A stretch of 16,665 nt of DNA. It comes from JAQAZP01 sp032127265. GTDB taxonomy: Bacteria > Acidobacteriota > JAQAZP01. The translations under genes were made by a program, and so were the position numbers. Positions 1-7,051 of the stretch are shown here, piece by piece. How positions within the stretch are numbered: position 1 is the stretch's first letter; each line of letters starts with the position of its first letter. The DNA lies in NCBI GenBank assembly GCA_032127265.1, contig JAQAZP010000035.1:1-16665 (forward strand), given 5' to 3'. Under the pieces are notes generated by a model. That model was not told the origin of the DNA and did not search any database. It saw nothing but the letters and a program-made list of their open reading frames with translations.

Positions 1-2
1 GT

Positions 3-599
3 GGCGGCGGCGGTGGCGGTGATACCGGAACCCCTGGAGGCGGCGAAGGAGACGGCTTTCTGCCCTACGATGACACGGCCAATGGCATCGGCGACATCCG
101 CGTGGCTCTCTCCCGGCGCCTGGTGGGCGGCGGCGTGAAGGTCTTCCGCCTGGATGCCGAACTGGAAGTGAAACTGCCCACCGCTGACGGCGACAGTGGC
201 ATGGGCACCGGCGAGACAGACTACAGGATCGGCATGTGGAGCGGCTACCGCTTCTGGTCATCCTCGCTCTATGTCCGGGCCGGCTGGAACCGGCTGGGCG
301 ATCCCTGGTGGGGAGATTTTAACGACATCCTGGACCTGCAGGTCGGGATGGAGAGCGACCCGGTCGCATCCGATCGGCTGATAATCGCCGGCTGGGTCAG
401 CGCAGTACAGGAAGCGGTGGACGGCACGGGCGAAACATTCAACATCGGCACATCCCTGCGGACCACCGGCCGCACCCGCTGGTATGGCCGGGTCCTGGTG
501 GGCCTGGGAGACGCTTCACCTGATGTCTCCCTGGCCATCGGTATCTCCGTGGGCCGTCACATCCCTGGCCGTCTCTGGTTGGGAGGGAACCCCCTGTGA
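3..599 (+). CDS. Outer-membrane beta-barrel protein, C-terminal part (5' end outside window)
   Basis: The reading frame is open from the first bases of the window, so the start lies upstream; the internal Met at 102 is not a convincing start. The visible part opens with a Gly-rich linker encoded by GGC/GGT triplets, followed by about 180 residues of alternating aromatic and hydrophobic strands. The segment 'KLPTADGDSGMGTGETDYRIG' resembles the 'lPTGd...lGtG..dy' signature of MetA-pathway/transporter-like outer-membrane barrel families, which is why I call it a barrel. Strand-like stretches such as 'YRFWSSSLYVRAGW' and 'TRWYGRVLVGLGD' support this. The C-terminus does not end in the usual aromatic residue. 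The stop (597-599) overlaps the GTG start of the next gene, which indicates translational coupling. The substrate and role are unknown. Confidence 0.6.
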   Translation, partial: GGGGGGDTGTPGGGEGDGFLPYDDTANGIGDIRVALSRRLVGGGVKVFRLDAELEVKLPTADGDSGMGTGETDYRIGMWSGYRFWSSSLYVRAGWNRLGDPWWGDFNDILDLQVGMESDPVASDRLIIAGWVSAVQEAVDGTGETFNIGTSLRTTGRTRWYGRVLVGLGDASPDVSLAIGISVGRHIPGRLWLGGNPL

Positions 600-1072
600 G
601 GAAGCTGTTCAAATCAGCTCTGCTCTGTCTCTGCTGGAGCCTCCTGCTGCTCGGCGTGGCCTTGCCTGCCGCCGCAGCCGAAGGGCCGCCCCCGCGCACC
701 TCCCTCAAGACCGTGGAGGGCGAAGTTCTGGAGATCGGCCTCACGGCCGGGGAGGGCGGGATCGACGTGGTGCAGATAAGCATCGCCCCGGAGGGAGACC
801 GGGAACACCCCATCCGTATCCTTCTCGCTCCGGAGGAGGTCATGAAGAGCATCGGCTTCACCATAGAGCCGGGGGACCAACTGAAGGTCAAGTATTTCGT
901 CAGCGAGGAGGGGGGCTGCAAGGCTCACAAGGTGCTCAACTCCACCCGCGCTCTGATGGTGCGGTTGCGGACCCTGCGCCAGATTCCTTTGTGGAACAAC
1001 CAGGGCCACTGGCAGGGCGGCCAGGGCCGGATGCGTCACGGCCAGGGTCCTGGACGAGGGAGGTCCCAGTAA
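596..1072 (+). CDS. Small exported protein of unknown function
   Basis: This 158-residue product starts with GTG at 596, overlapping the upstream stop as GTGA. It has a clear Sec signal peptide: 'MRK', a Leu/Cys-rich core, and cleavage near residue 28 after 'LPAAAA'. The mature part is a compact beta-rich domain with 'VEGEVLEIGL', 'IRILLAPEEVMKSIGFTIEPGDQLKVKYFV' and a single 'GGCKAHKV' segment. It ends with 'LRQIPLWNNQGHW' and a Gly/Arg/Gln-rich basic tail. The layout (beta strands, a 'GD.l.V.' turn, then 'LR...PLW') resembles small exported OB-like proteins common in deltaproteobacteria, where 'LRDaxGrPLW' is frequent; this is pattern memory, not a search. Coupling to the barrel gene suggests a shared envelope role. 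No catalytic motif is visible. Confidence 0.7.
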   Translation: MRKLFKSALLCLCWSLLLLGVALPAAAAEGPPPRTSLKTVEGEVLEIGLTAGEGGIDVVQISIAPEGDREHPIRILLAPEEVMKSIGFTIEPGDQLKVKYFVSEEGGCKAHKVLNSTRALMVRLRTLRQIPLWNNQGHWQGGQGRMRHGQGPGRGRSQ

Positions 1073-1112
1073 GCGATATCGTGTCCGGCGCGAAAGGCCG
1101 AAGGCCAGCTGA

Positions 1113-2471
1113 TCAGTCGATGAGCACCCGGGCCACCGGCCGTCTGAGCTTGACTGAGACACGGAAGAGCAGCAGGACGGCCACCGCCCCCAGACCGGCC
1201 ACGAAACCCCACCACAGACCGGCCGGCCCCATCTCCATCCTGAATCCCAGCCAGAGGCTCACCGGGACTCCGGCCAGCCAGAAGCCGAGGACATTGAGCA
1301 CCATCGGCGCCCGGGTGTCCCCCATGCCGCGGAGGATGCCGCCGGCCACCACCTGCAGCCCGTCGAAGATCTGGAAGAACCCGGCGATGGGGATCAGCAC
1401 CAGGGCCAATCCGACCACGGCGCCGTCATTCGTGAAGACAGAAGCCAGCGGCCCGGGGATAGAGATGAAGAACACGGCAGTGCAGGCCATGAAACTGCCT
1501 CCGCAAACCAGGGCGGCGGAAGCTGCACGCCGCGCCCCTGGCTGGTCCCCCCGGCCGATGGCGTTGCCCACGTGCACCGCGGCGGCCGCCGAGACCCCCA
1601 GCGGGACCATGAAAGTAAGAGCGGCGAGGTAGAGCGCCACCTGGTGGGCCGCCAGGGGAACGGCCCCCATCCAGCCCATGAAGAGGGCGATGGTGGCAAA
1701 GGCGCCGAACTCGATGCAGTGCTGGATACCGATGGGTACACCAAGAACAAACATCCGCCAGAGCGGTCCCGTCTGCAGCATCTGCGGGTCGAGACGACGG
1801 AGCAGCGGGCCCAGCTGGTCCCGGGCCAGAAAAAAGAGGCTCAGGGCGAGGAACCAGCGGCTGGCGGTGGAAGCCCAGGCCGAACCGATGGCGCCCATGG
1901 GCTCCAGCCCCAGGCCGCCGAAAATCAGCAGCCAGTTGAGCAGGATATTGAGCAGGTTGGCAGCAAAGATTACCAGCACCACCGGACGCACCTTCTGCAT
2001 CGCCTGCAGCGTCTGCTTGAGCACGATGAAGGCCAGAAAGGGCAGCAGCCCTGGGATGCAGATCCGGGCGTAGGTGGCCGCCGTGGGGATCACCTCCTGT
2101 GGCTGCCGCAGGATAGTGAAGACCAGTTCGCCCGGCCACAGGGCCGCGGTGAGCGGGACACTGAGTCCGAACGCAATCAGCAATCCCCGCTGGACAGCCC
2201 GGATAACCGCGTTGCGGTCACCGCTGCCCACCGCCTGGGAGACCAGCGGGTCGAGGGACATCAGCACCCCGAGGCCGAAGGCATAGATCGAGACGAAGTA
2301 GAGGTTGCCCAGGGCCACTGCGGCGAGATCAGTGGCCGAGTAGTGTCCCACCATCACCGTGTCCACCACGCCCATCATCATCATTCCCAGTTGGCTGATC
2401 ACCACCGGCAGGGCCAGGCGCAGCATTTCCCTGAGGTCATCGATGCGCGGTCTGGCAAATGGGCTGGTCAT
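1113..2471 (-). CDS. MATE-family multidrug/Na+ efflux transporter
   Basis: The product is about 452 residues, the normal size for NorM/DinF-type MATE antiporters, with around 12 hydrophobic helices in two pseudo-symmetric halves. The N-terminal half carries typical MatE sequence: 'LALPVVISQLGMMMMGVVDTVMVGHYSATDLAAVALG' and 'LDPLVSQAVGSGDR'. The second half carries 'LGVPIGIQHCIEFGAFA' and 'VPLGVSAAAAVHVGNAIGRGD', the expected repeat of the same fold. Such proteins export cationic drugs or metabolites in exchange for Na+ or H+ across the inner membrane. I prefer ATG at 2471, with GGAG 11 nt upstream; an in-frame GTG at 2483 adds four residues and is possible. The gene converges on the exported-protein gene across only 40 bp, with no clear terminator, and diverges from the SRPBCC gene. 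Confidence 0.93.
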   Translation of the reverse strand: MTSPFARPRIDDLREMLRLALPVVISQLGMMMMGVVDTVMVGHYSATDLAAVALGNLYFVSIYAFGLGVLMSLDPLVSQAVGSGDRNAVIRAVQRGLLIAFGLSVPLTAALWPGELVFTILRQPQEVIPTAATYARICIPGLLPFLAFIVLKQTLQAMQKVRPVVLVIFAANLLNILLNWLLIFGGLGLEPMGAIGSAWASTASRWFLALSLFFLARDQLGPLLRRLDPQMLQTGPLWRMFVLGVPIGIQHCIEFGAFATIALFMGWMGAVPLAAHQVALYLAALTFMVPLGVSAAAAVHVGNAIGRGDQPGARRAASAALVCGGSFMACTAVFFISIPGPLASVFTNDGAVVGLALVLIPIAGFFQIFDGLQVVAGGILRGMGDTRAPMVLNVLGFWLAGVPVSLWLGFRMEMGPAGLWWGFVAGLGAVAVLLLFRVSVKLRRPVARVLID

Positions 2472-2514
2472 GGTCCCGGTCACTCCAGGGTGTCTCGCTA
2501 CGAAGGGCTAACAG

Positions 2515-2530
2515 TACATCAGCAGATGTA
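2515..2530. promoter_or_regulatory. Short perfect inverted repeat between divergent genes
   Basis: TACATC-agca-GATGTA forms a perfect 6-bp inverted repeat with a 4-nt spacer, 44 bp upstream of the MATE start and inside the divergent MATE/SRPBCC intergenic region. The placement is what an operator would have, but the arms are short and no regulator gene is adjacent. Confidence 0.25.
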
Positions 2531-2653
2531 ACGACTCAACTCCGTCCGGGTTCCCGAAAAAATGACAGAACAGACCCCGGCATTCCCCGTATGGGATATG
2601 ATCCGCAACGAAACGTACCGAGGAGTGTCATCCCGCAAAGGAGGAGGAAGTCG

Positions 2654-3127
2654 ATGTGTGAACCTGTGAAAGCGTCCCGGCTGACTCTGGAGGCAACGCA
2701 AAATCTCACTGCGCCTCCTGAGGAGGTGTTTCCGCTGCTCTGCCCGGTGCGCGAGAGAGAGTGGCTCGAAGGCTGGGAGTGCGAGGTGATCCACACGAGT
2801 TCGGGACTGGCGGAACAGGGCTGTGTCTTTGCCACCACGGCCCCTGAAAGCGGCGAGCGGGACATCTGGCTGATCAGCCGTCACCTGGCGCCACGGGAGA
2901 TCGAGTTCATCCGCTTTGACCGGCGGAGGATAATTCGCTACACCATCAATCTCGAAGAGAATGGCCAGGGCGGCACCACCGCACTCTGGAGGCAGGTGAT
3001 CACCGCCACCGACGGCGGGGACCTCGAGGAAATTTCCCAGGAACAGTTTTCGTCGATGGTGGCCGTGGACGAGAAAGCACTGAACCATTTTCTCGAGACC
3101 GGTGAATGCCTGTCGTTGCGAGCGTAA
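2654..3127 (+). CDS. SRPBCC-superfamily (START/Bet v1-like) protein
   Basis: This is a 157-residue cytosolic protein. The start at 2654 is set by a strong AAAGGAGGAGG Shine-Dalgarno at about 2637-2647; the frame is open further upstream but that part lacks coding character. The N-terminal pattern 'LEATQNLTAPPEEVFPLLCPVREREWLEGWECEVIHTSSG' matches the SRPBCC opening: a beta strand, 'aspeeVf.ll', a 'w...w' segment, then a second strand. The middle 'REIEFIRFDRRRIIRYTINLEEN' and 'TALWRQVITATD' give the antiparallel sheet, and 'SMVAVDEKALNHFLETGE' is the long C-terminal helix. Such domains bind hydrophobic ligands or act in polyketide or lipid chemistry; the ligand is not predictable here. Oddly, the last codons ('CLSLRA', stop) are formed by a copy of the REP-like repeat that follows, so the original C-terminus may have been altered. 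Confidence 0.75.
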   Translation: MCEPVKASRLTLEATQNLTAPPEEVFPLLCPVREREWLEGWECEVIHTSSGLAEQGCVFATTAPESGERDIWLISRHLAPREIEFIRFDRRRIIRYTINLEENGQGGTTALWRQVITATDGGDLEEISQEQFSSMVAVDEKALNHFLETGECLSLRA

Positions 3128-3224
3128 GGCCCGTCGTTGCGAGCGCAGCGAAGCAATCTCTCCGACAACCCCGCTGCCGCCAATGAGATTGCTGCTTTCT
3201 CCTGCGGCTCCTCGCAATGACAGG
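3109..3224. repeat. REP-like palindromic repeat element (GTCRTTGCGAG type)
   Basis: Left arm 3130-3160 (cccgtcgttgcgagcgcagc...gcaatctc) and right arm 3185-3224 (gagattgctg...cctcgcaatgacagg) are imperfect inverted copies around a 24-nt loop. They share the 'GTCrTTGCGAG...AGCAATCTC' core of palindromic repeats scattered in many environmental bacterial genomes. A further 16-nt direct copy of the left end at 3109-3124 (15 of 16 bases identical to 3130-3145) lies inside the 3' end of the SRPBCC gene. The folded transcript would form a long hairpin and could stabilise or end the upstream mRNA. Confidence 0.8.
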
Positions 3225-3248
3225 CGGTATCACTGTCGATGACAAACG

Positions 3249-3277
3249 TTTCCATTCAACCCTACCTTTGTTATAGT
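3249..3277 (+). promoter_or_regulatory. Sigma70-like promoter for the UbiA-PLD unit
   Basis: TTTCCA (3249-3254) and TATAGT (3272-3277) are separated by 17 bp, matching four and five of six consensus positions. The predicted start of transcription is near 3284, which leaves a leader of about 47 nt before the preferred ATG at 3331. Confidence 0.5.
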
Positions 3278-3330
3278 CACCTCTTGATGGCCATCGAGTG
3301 ATAAATGTAACCCTGTTGCCGGAGGCCCCG

Positions 3331-4230
3331 ATGACCGACACCGCTCCCAGTCCCCTATTCGGGCCGATGCGCCTGCCATTTCTGATTCTCACCCCGGCCT
3401 GCGTGCTGGTGGGCGTGGCCACAGCCGTCTGGAGCGGGGCGTCGATCTCACCGCTACCGGTGATTGTGGCCCTGGTGGGCGCGGTGGCGGCGCACATCAG
3501 CGTCAACGCCCTGAATGAATATGACGACTTCCGCACCGGTCTCGACCTGAAGACCGAACGCACACCGTTCAGCGGCGGCAGCGGCGCCCTGCCCGGCAAC
3601 CCGGAGCAGGCACACGTGGCCCTGCTCACCGGAGTGGCCTCGGCCATGCTCACCGTCTCGGTGGGCGTCTATTTCACCATCCTCCGCGGCTGGGGGATCA
3701 TCCCCCTCGGTCTGCTGGGCCTGCTGGTCATCGTCCTCTACACCCGCTGGATCACCCGCAGCCCCCTGATCTGTCTTGTCGCTCCAGGCCTCGGTTTTGG
3801 CCCACTGATGGTGATGGGCACTCACTTCGCCCTCACCGGAACCTACAACTGGCCTTCTTTCGTCGCCTCGCTGGTTCCCTTTTTCCTGGTCAGCAATCTG
3901 CTGCTGATCAACCAGTTCCCCGACGTCCATGCTGATCGCGAAGTCGGCCGGCAACACCTGCCCATCGCCTGGGGCATCCCGGCCGCCGTCCGGGTCTACA
4001 TCGCCTTCCTCGCCCTGACCTACCTCTCCATCGTCGGAGGGGTTCTGCTCCGGCAGCTTCCACTGTTCGCCCTGCTGGGTCTGGGCACCCTGCTCCTCGC
4101 TGTGCCCACGGCTCGCGGCGCGGTGCAGTTTGCGGAGTCGATTCCCGACCTTATCCCCCACCTGGGTCGCAACGTGATCGTGGTCATTGCCACGCCGGTG
4201 CTGATGGCCATCGGCATTTTCATCGGCTGA
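3331..4230 (+). CDS. UbiA-family prenyltransferase (MenA-like)
   Basis: The 299-residue integral membrane protein has about eight to nine hydrophobic helices. The start at ATG 3331 is chosen because GGAGG lies 5 nt upstream (3321-3325); an in-frame GTG at 3298 would sit in the leader. The first Asp-rich motif, 'N62-E-Y-D-D-F-R-T-G-L-D72', corresponds to the NDxxDxxxD motif of UbiA enzymes. The second, 'NQFPDVHADREVG' near residue 200, corresponds to the DxxxD motif on the second half; together they bind Mg2+-prenyl diphosphate. The 'DDFRTGLD...FSGGSGALP' stretch looks most like 1,4-dihydroxy-2-naphthoate prenyltransferases of menaquinone synthesis, but no quinone genes are nearby and the acceptor is uncertain. 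The next gene starts 11 nt downstream, so the two are probably co-transcribed. Confidence 0.85.
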   Translation: MTDTAPSPLFGPMRLPFLILTPACVLVGVATAVWSGASISPLPVIVALVGAVAAHISVNALNEYDDFRTGLDLKTERTPFSGGSGALPGNPEQAHVALLTGVASAMLTVSVGVYFTILRGWGIIPLGLLGLLVIVLYTRWITRSPLICLVAPGLGFGPLMVMGTHFALTGTYNWPSFVASLVPFFLVSNLLLINQFPDVHADREVGRQHLPIAWGIPAAVRVYIAFLALTYLSIVGGVLLRQLPLFALLGLGTLLLAVPTARGAVQFAESIPDLIPHLGRNVIVVIATPVLMAIGIFIG

Positions 4231-4241
4231 ATGGTAAACGG

Positions 4242-5570
4242 ATGAGCGCCCGTACCGTCACTTCCTTGTTCTGTCTCGTCCCACTCTTCATCTGCCTCCT
4301 CGTTCTGCCGGCTCCGGCCGACACGGTCAGCCTGCTGAGCACTCCGATGGACGCGGCCACGGCCCGGGTGGAGATGATTCTCGGCGCCCGGAAAGAGATC
4401 AGCGCCGAATATTTCATCGTCGGGGACGATCCCTTTTCCCTGACCAGCCTGGCCCTGCTCCGTGATGCCGCGCGCCGCGGGATCACCGTGCGGCTGATCA
4501 TCGACGCCCAGTGGAACAAGGTGCCCAAAGCGGTGGTGGCCCACCTGATAAGCGAAGGTGTCGAACTTCGGGTCTACCATCCCTTCAGGCCCGGCAAGCC
4601 TGACTGGCTCACCAAGCGACTCCACGACAAGCTGCTGGTGGTGGACGGCCGGGAGATGATCACCGGCGGGCGAAACATCGAGAGCCCCTATTTCGGGCTG
4701 GGACGGCAGGTCGGCCGCCGGGACTACATCGACTGCGATATCCGGGTGGCGGGCGACACGGCCGGCGGGGCGCAGCAGTATTTCAACGACCTGTGGGAGA
4801 GCCGCGAGGTGCGGCACAGCAAGGCCCGGCGGCACGACCGCGGCCTGGAGATGGCCGAGGCACTGCTCGACGCCCACAAGGGCTGGCTCGACCAGCGGGT
4901 GGCCGAAGTGCTGGAGGATTATACGGCCAACCCGCAGTTCGATCCGGACTCCGGTGCGGTGGAGGTGAAAGACGATGCTATCCGTTTTCTCCACGACCCG
5001 GTGGGCCGCAAGGGGCGGGACCCCGGCGTGGGTGAAGAACTCCTGGGGTTGATGGACGCCGCCGAGGAATCGCTGCTCATCGAATCCCCCTACCTGGTCC
5101 CCTCGAAGGCCTTCAAAAAAGGGCTGGAACGGGCTCTGGCGCGCGGTGTGCGGGTGCGAATCCTGACCAATTCGCTGGCCGCCACCGACAACATTTTCCC
5201 CCAGGCCGGCTATGCCTGGTATAAGAAACCGCTGGTGCGGATGGGCGTTGAACTCTGGGAGTATACCGGCCCCGACTGCCTGCACACCAAGTCCGCGGTG
5301 ATCGACGGCAGCCGGCTGATCATTGGCACCTACAACCTCGATCCCCGCTCGGAGCACCTCAACTCGGAGATGGCCGTGGTGGTGGACAATCAATTACTGG
5401 CCAGGCAGATGCTGCGGATAATGGACCAGAGCCTGGAAGAGGCTGTGCGCATCGGCCCGAACGGAAAACCGGAAGGTTCGAAAGAGCGCCATCCGGGCGC
5501 TTCATGCTGGAAACGGTTCAAGCTCTTGCTCCTCAAACCGCTGGCCCCGTTCATCAAGCGGCAACTCTGA
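4242..5570 (+). CDS. Phospholipase D-family protein, ClsC-like cardiolipin synthase
   Basis: The 442-residue protein carries two complete HKD motifs: H128-D-K130...D135 ('HDKLLVVDGREMITGGRNIE') and H348-T-K350...D355 ('HTKSAVIDGSRLIIGTYNLD'). These form the two halves of the PLD active site, where a His becomes phosphatidylated. The flanking 'GGRNIESPYFGLG...DCDIRVAG' and 'NLDPRSEHLNSEMAVVVD' resemble ClsC/YmdC-type enzymes that join phosphatidyl groups to phosphatidylglycerol. Unlike ClsA it has no pair of N-terminal membrane helices. It starts with a cleavable-looking signal peptide (cleavage near residue 26, 'APA-D'), suggesting action on the outer face of the inner membrane. The C-terminal 'LLLLKPLAPFIKRQL' is hydrophobic and basic. 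It is in an apparent operon with the prenyltransferase. Confidence 0.88.
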   Translation: MSARTVTSLFCLVPLFICLLVLPAPADTVSLLSTPMDAATARVEMILGARKEISAEYFIVGDDPFSLTSLALLRDAARRGITVRLIIDAQWNKVPKAVVAHLISEGVELRVYHPFRPGKPDWLTKRLHDKLLVVDGREMITGGRNIESPYFGLGRQVGRRDYIDCDIRVAGDTAGGAQQYFNDLWESREVRHSKARRHDRGLEMAEALLDAHKGWLDQRVAEVLEDYTANPQFDPDSGAVEVKDDAIRFLHDPVGRKGRDPGVGEELLGLMDAAEESLLIESPYLVPSKAFKKGLERALARGVRVRILTNSLAATDNIFPQAGYAWYKKPLVRMGVELWEYTGPDCLHTKSAVIDGSRLIIGTYNLDPRSEHLNSEMAVVVDNQLLARQMLRIMDQSLEEAVRIGPNGKPEGSKERHPGASCWKRFKLLLLKPLAPFIKRQL

Positions 5571-5577
5571 CACCCTC

Positions 5578-5591
5578 CGCCGGATCCGGCG
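5578..5591. other. 14-bp perfect palindrome (CGCCGGATCCGGCG)
   Basis: A perfect palindrome begins 8 bp after the PLD stop codon. No T-run follows, so it is not a standard intrinsic terminator. It could be a protein-binding site or a short transcript hairpin. Confidence 0.35.
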
Positions 5592-5625
5592 CATCGCCGT
5601 TTCCCGTTGTATAGTATCCGGCAGA

Positions 5626-5645
5626 GGGCACGGTGCACGGTGCCC
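5626..5645. promoter_or_regulatory. 20-bp near-perfect palindrome upstream of the PD40 gene
   Basis: GGGCAC-G-GTGCAC-G-GTGCCC is symmetric at all but two positions around a central GTGCAC. It lies about 48 bp before the PD40 start and 10 bp downstream of a TATAGT (5610-5615) that could be a -10 box, although no good -35 stands 17 bp before it. An operator overlapping the transcription start is the simplest reading; no regulator gene is adjacent. Confidence 0.35.
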
Positions 5646-5693
5646 CGTTCCGCCATGCAACGAAATTGATCCCCCCATCGATTCGAGGTCATG

Positions 5694-6757
5694 ATGAAGG
5701 CACCGACCTGTTGCATTCTGCCCCTGGTTCTGATGTTCGTCCTGCCGGCCTGGCACTGCTGCTCACCCCCGGCCGGCGAGGGAACCGGGGCGCCGGGCAG
5801 CGCCCGCGGCGACACCGGCTTCCCGGTCCTCGAGGGCGACTATCTGGGCCAGCAGCCCCGGGCACGGAACCGCGGCTTTTTGCCCCGGGGATCGTCTCCA
5901 CCGGGCTCTACGAGCGGGACGTGGCGATCACCCCGGACGGCAACGAGCTCTACTTCGGCATTCTGGACGGGAACCACTCCGCCCTGGTGGTCAGCCGCCG
6001 GGTGGACGGCCGGTGGACCGAGCCGGAAGTGGCCGGCTTCTCCTCCCGCCAGGCGGTCTTCGACATCGAGCCGCACATCATCCCCGACGGCACGCGCTTC
6101 CTCTTCCTCTCCACCCGGCCGAACGACGGCGCCGAGCCCTCGCCCGGCTGGCACGACCAGGACATCTGGGCCATGGACCGGACGGATCATGGCTGGAGCG
6201 AGCCGTACAACCTCGGCCCGCCGGTGAACACCGAGGCGCCGGAGTTCTTCCCCTCCACCACCCGCTCCGGGACCATCTATTTTACGCGTGAAGTAGAGGG
6301 CGAGCAGGGGAATCGAAGCCTGATCCACCGTTGCCGCCTGGTTGGCGGGGAATACCAGCCGGCAGAAGTTCTCCCACCCGAAGTGAACGCCGGCGACACC
6401 CAGTTCAACGCGTTCATCGACCCCGATGAACGGTTCCTCATTTTCGGCATGGCCGGCCGGGAGGACGCCATCGGCAGGGCCGACTACTACATCTCGTTCC
6501 GCGATGAAAACGACGTCTGGACCGGGCCGCTGAACATGGGCGAAAAATTCAACTCCCCGACCAACAGCGTGGTCTCGGCCTCGCTGACCCCTGACGGACG
6601 CTTTCTCTTCTTCGCCTCAACCCGGAGCATGGACGACAAGGAGGCATCGGACCGCAGCTGGCGCCGTTTCCAGGAGCGGCACGGGCAGCCGGGCAACGGC
6701 AACTCGGATATCTACTGGGTCGACGCGACCTTCATCGAGGCGCTGAGGCCGGAGTGA
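5694..6757 (+). CDS. Secreted PD40 (WD40-like) beta-propeller protein, apparent frameshift
   Basis: The N-terminus is in one frame from ATG 5694 (an ATG at 5691 is closer to the GAGG site): 'MKAPTCCILPLVLMFVLPAWHCC', a signal peptide with Cys residues where a lipoprotein Cys could sit, then 'VLEGDYLGQQP'. The rest is in the frame one base back: 'PGTEPRLFAPGIVSTGLYERDVAITPDGNELYFG' onward. Adding one C to the CCCC run at 5856-5859 gives the continuous family sequence 'GQQPPGTEPRLFAPGIVSTG' and a 354-residue protein, so one base appears to be missing. PD40 blades are visible as 'TPDGNELYF', 'IPDGTRFLFLSTR' and 'TPDGRFLFFASTR'. Such proteins bind partners in the periplasm or at the surface; no enzyme motif is seen. 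The deletion could be real or a sequencing error in a homopolymer. Confidence 0.8.
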
Positions 6758-6762
6758 ACCGA

Positions 6763-7014
6763 ATGAAATGCATATGCACGATATTCAATCTGAAATTGGT
6801 ATGTACTGAATTCGATTCCATCGACGATGAAACACCCCCAGGAGTAGTGGGGGGTTACATCGATGAAAACTCCGATTACTACTGTCGACGACCGGACGTC
6901 CTTCGCTTGCCATTTTGTTCGTTCCAACCAAACGCTCTGACAACTCCATTTATGCCAGATGAGTCCACTTGTTCGAAAAATGAGCGATGCCCTTTTTGGG
7001 AGGGCACCAAGTAA
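6763..7014 (+). CDS. Doubtful small Cys-rich hypothetical protein
   Basis: An 83-residue frame follows the PD40 stop closely; an in-frame GTG at 6754 overlaps that stop. The product starts 'MKCICTIFNLKLVCTEFDSID' and contains seven Cys residues, ending in 'CSKNERCPFWEGTK'. Base composition is much poorer in G+C than the genes to the left, there is no clear Shine-Dalgarno, and two hairpins fall inside the frame. No family is recognised. It may be a real small protein on acquired DNA or simply an open frame in intergenic sequence. Apart from this frame, the 6758-7051 interval shows nothing else supported. Confidence 0.25.
   Translation: MKCICTIFNLKLVCTEFDSIDDETPPGVVGGYIDENSDYYCRRPDVLRLPFCSFQPNALTTPFMPDESTCSKNERCPFWEGTK
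6988..7006 (-). terminator. Possible terminator hairpin after the beta-helix gene
   Basis: TGCCCT (6988-6993) and AGGGCA (7001-7006) form a 6-bp stem with a 7-nt loop, 46 bp past the stop of the minus-strand beta-helix gene. Read on the minus strand, a run of five T appears only after 7 more bases, so this is weak as an intrinsic terminator. Confidence 0.25.
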
Positions 7015-7051
7015 GATCACTGGAGCAACTCGGATGTTGCGCCAGTAGCAA

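Noticed and set aside
1..45. GGC/GGT triplet run at the left edge as a microsatellite
   Set aside because: It encodes a Gly-rich linker inside the barrel protein frame and is short and imperfect.
1073..1112. Bidirectional terminator between the convergent exported-protein and MATE genes
   Set aside because: Only a GGCC-gaa-GGCC stem is present, with no T-run on either strand.
484..1632. Long plus-strand open frame of 382 codons across the exported-protein and MATE genes
   Set aside because: It overlaps two well-supported genes in other frames, has low-complexity Arg/Pro/Ala-rich composition, and no family resemblance; it is a by-product of high G+C.
2597..2602. TATGAT as -10 box for the SRPBCC gene
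   Set aside because: No acceptable -35 hexamer lies 16-18 bp upstream and there is no extended -10 TG.
3331..4230. UbiA protein as the archaeal-lipid enzyme DGGGP synthase
   Set aside because: The first motif and following 'FSGGSGALP' look more like MenA, and no GGGP synthase or G1P dehydrogenase gene is nearby; the idea is kept only as a test in the findings.
4020..5393. 457-codon minus-strand frame opposite the PLD gene
   Set aside because: The plus strand encodes both HKD motifs and a signal peptide in place. The reverse product is His/Gly/Pro-rich with no domain.
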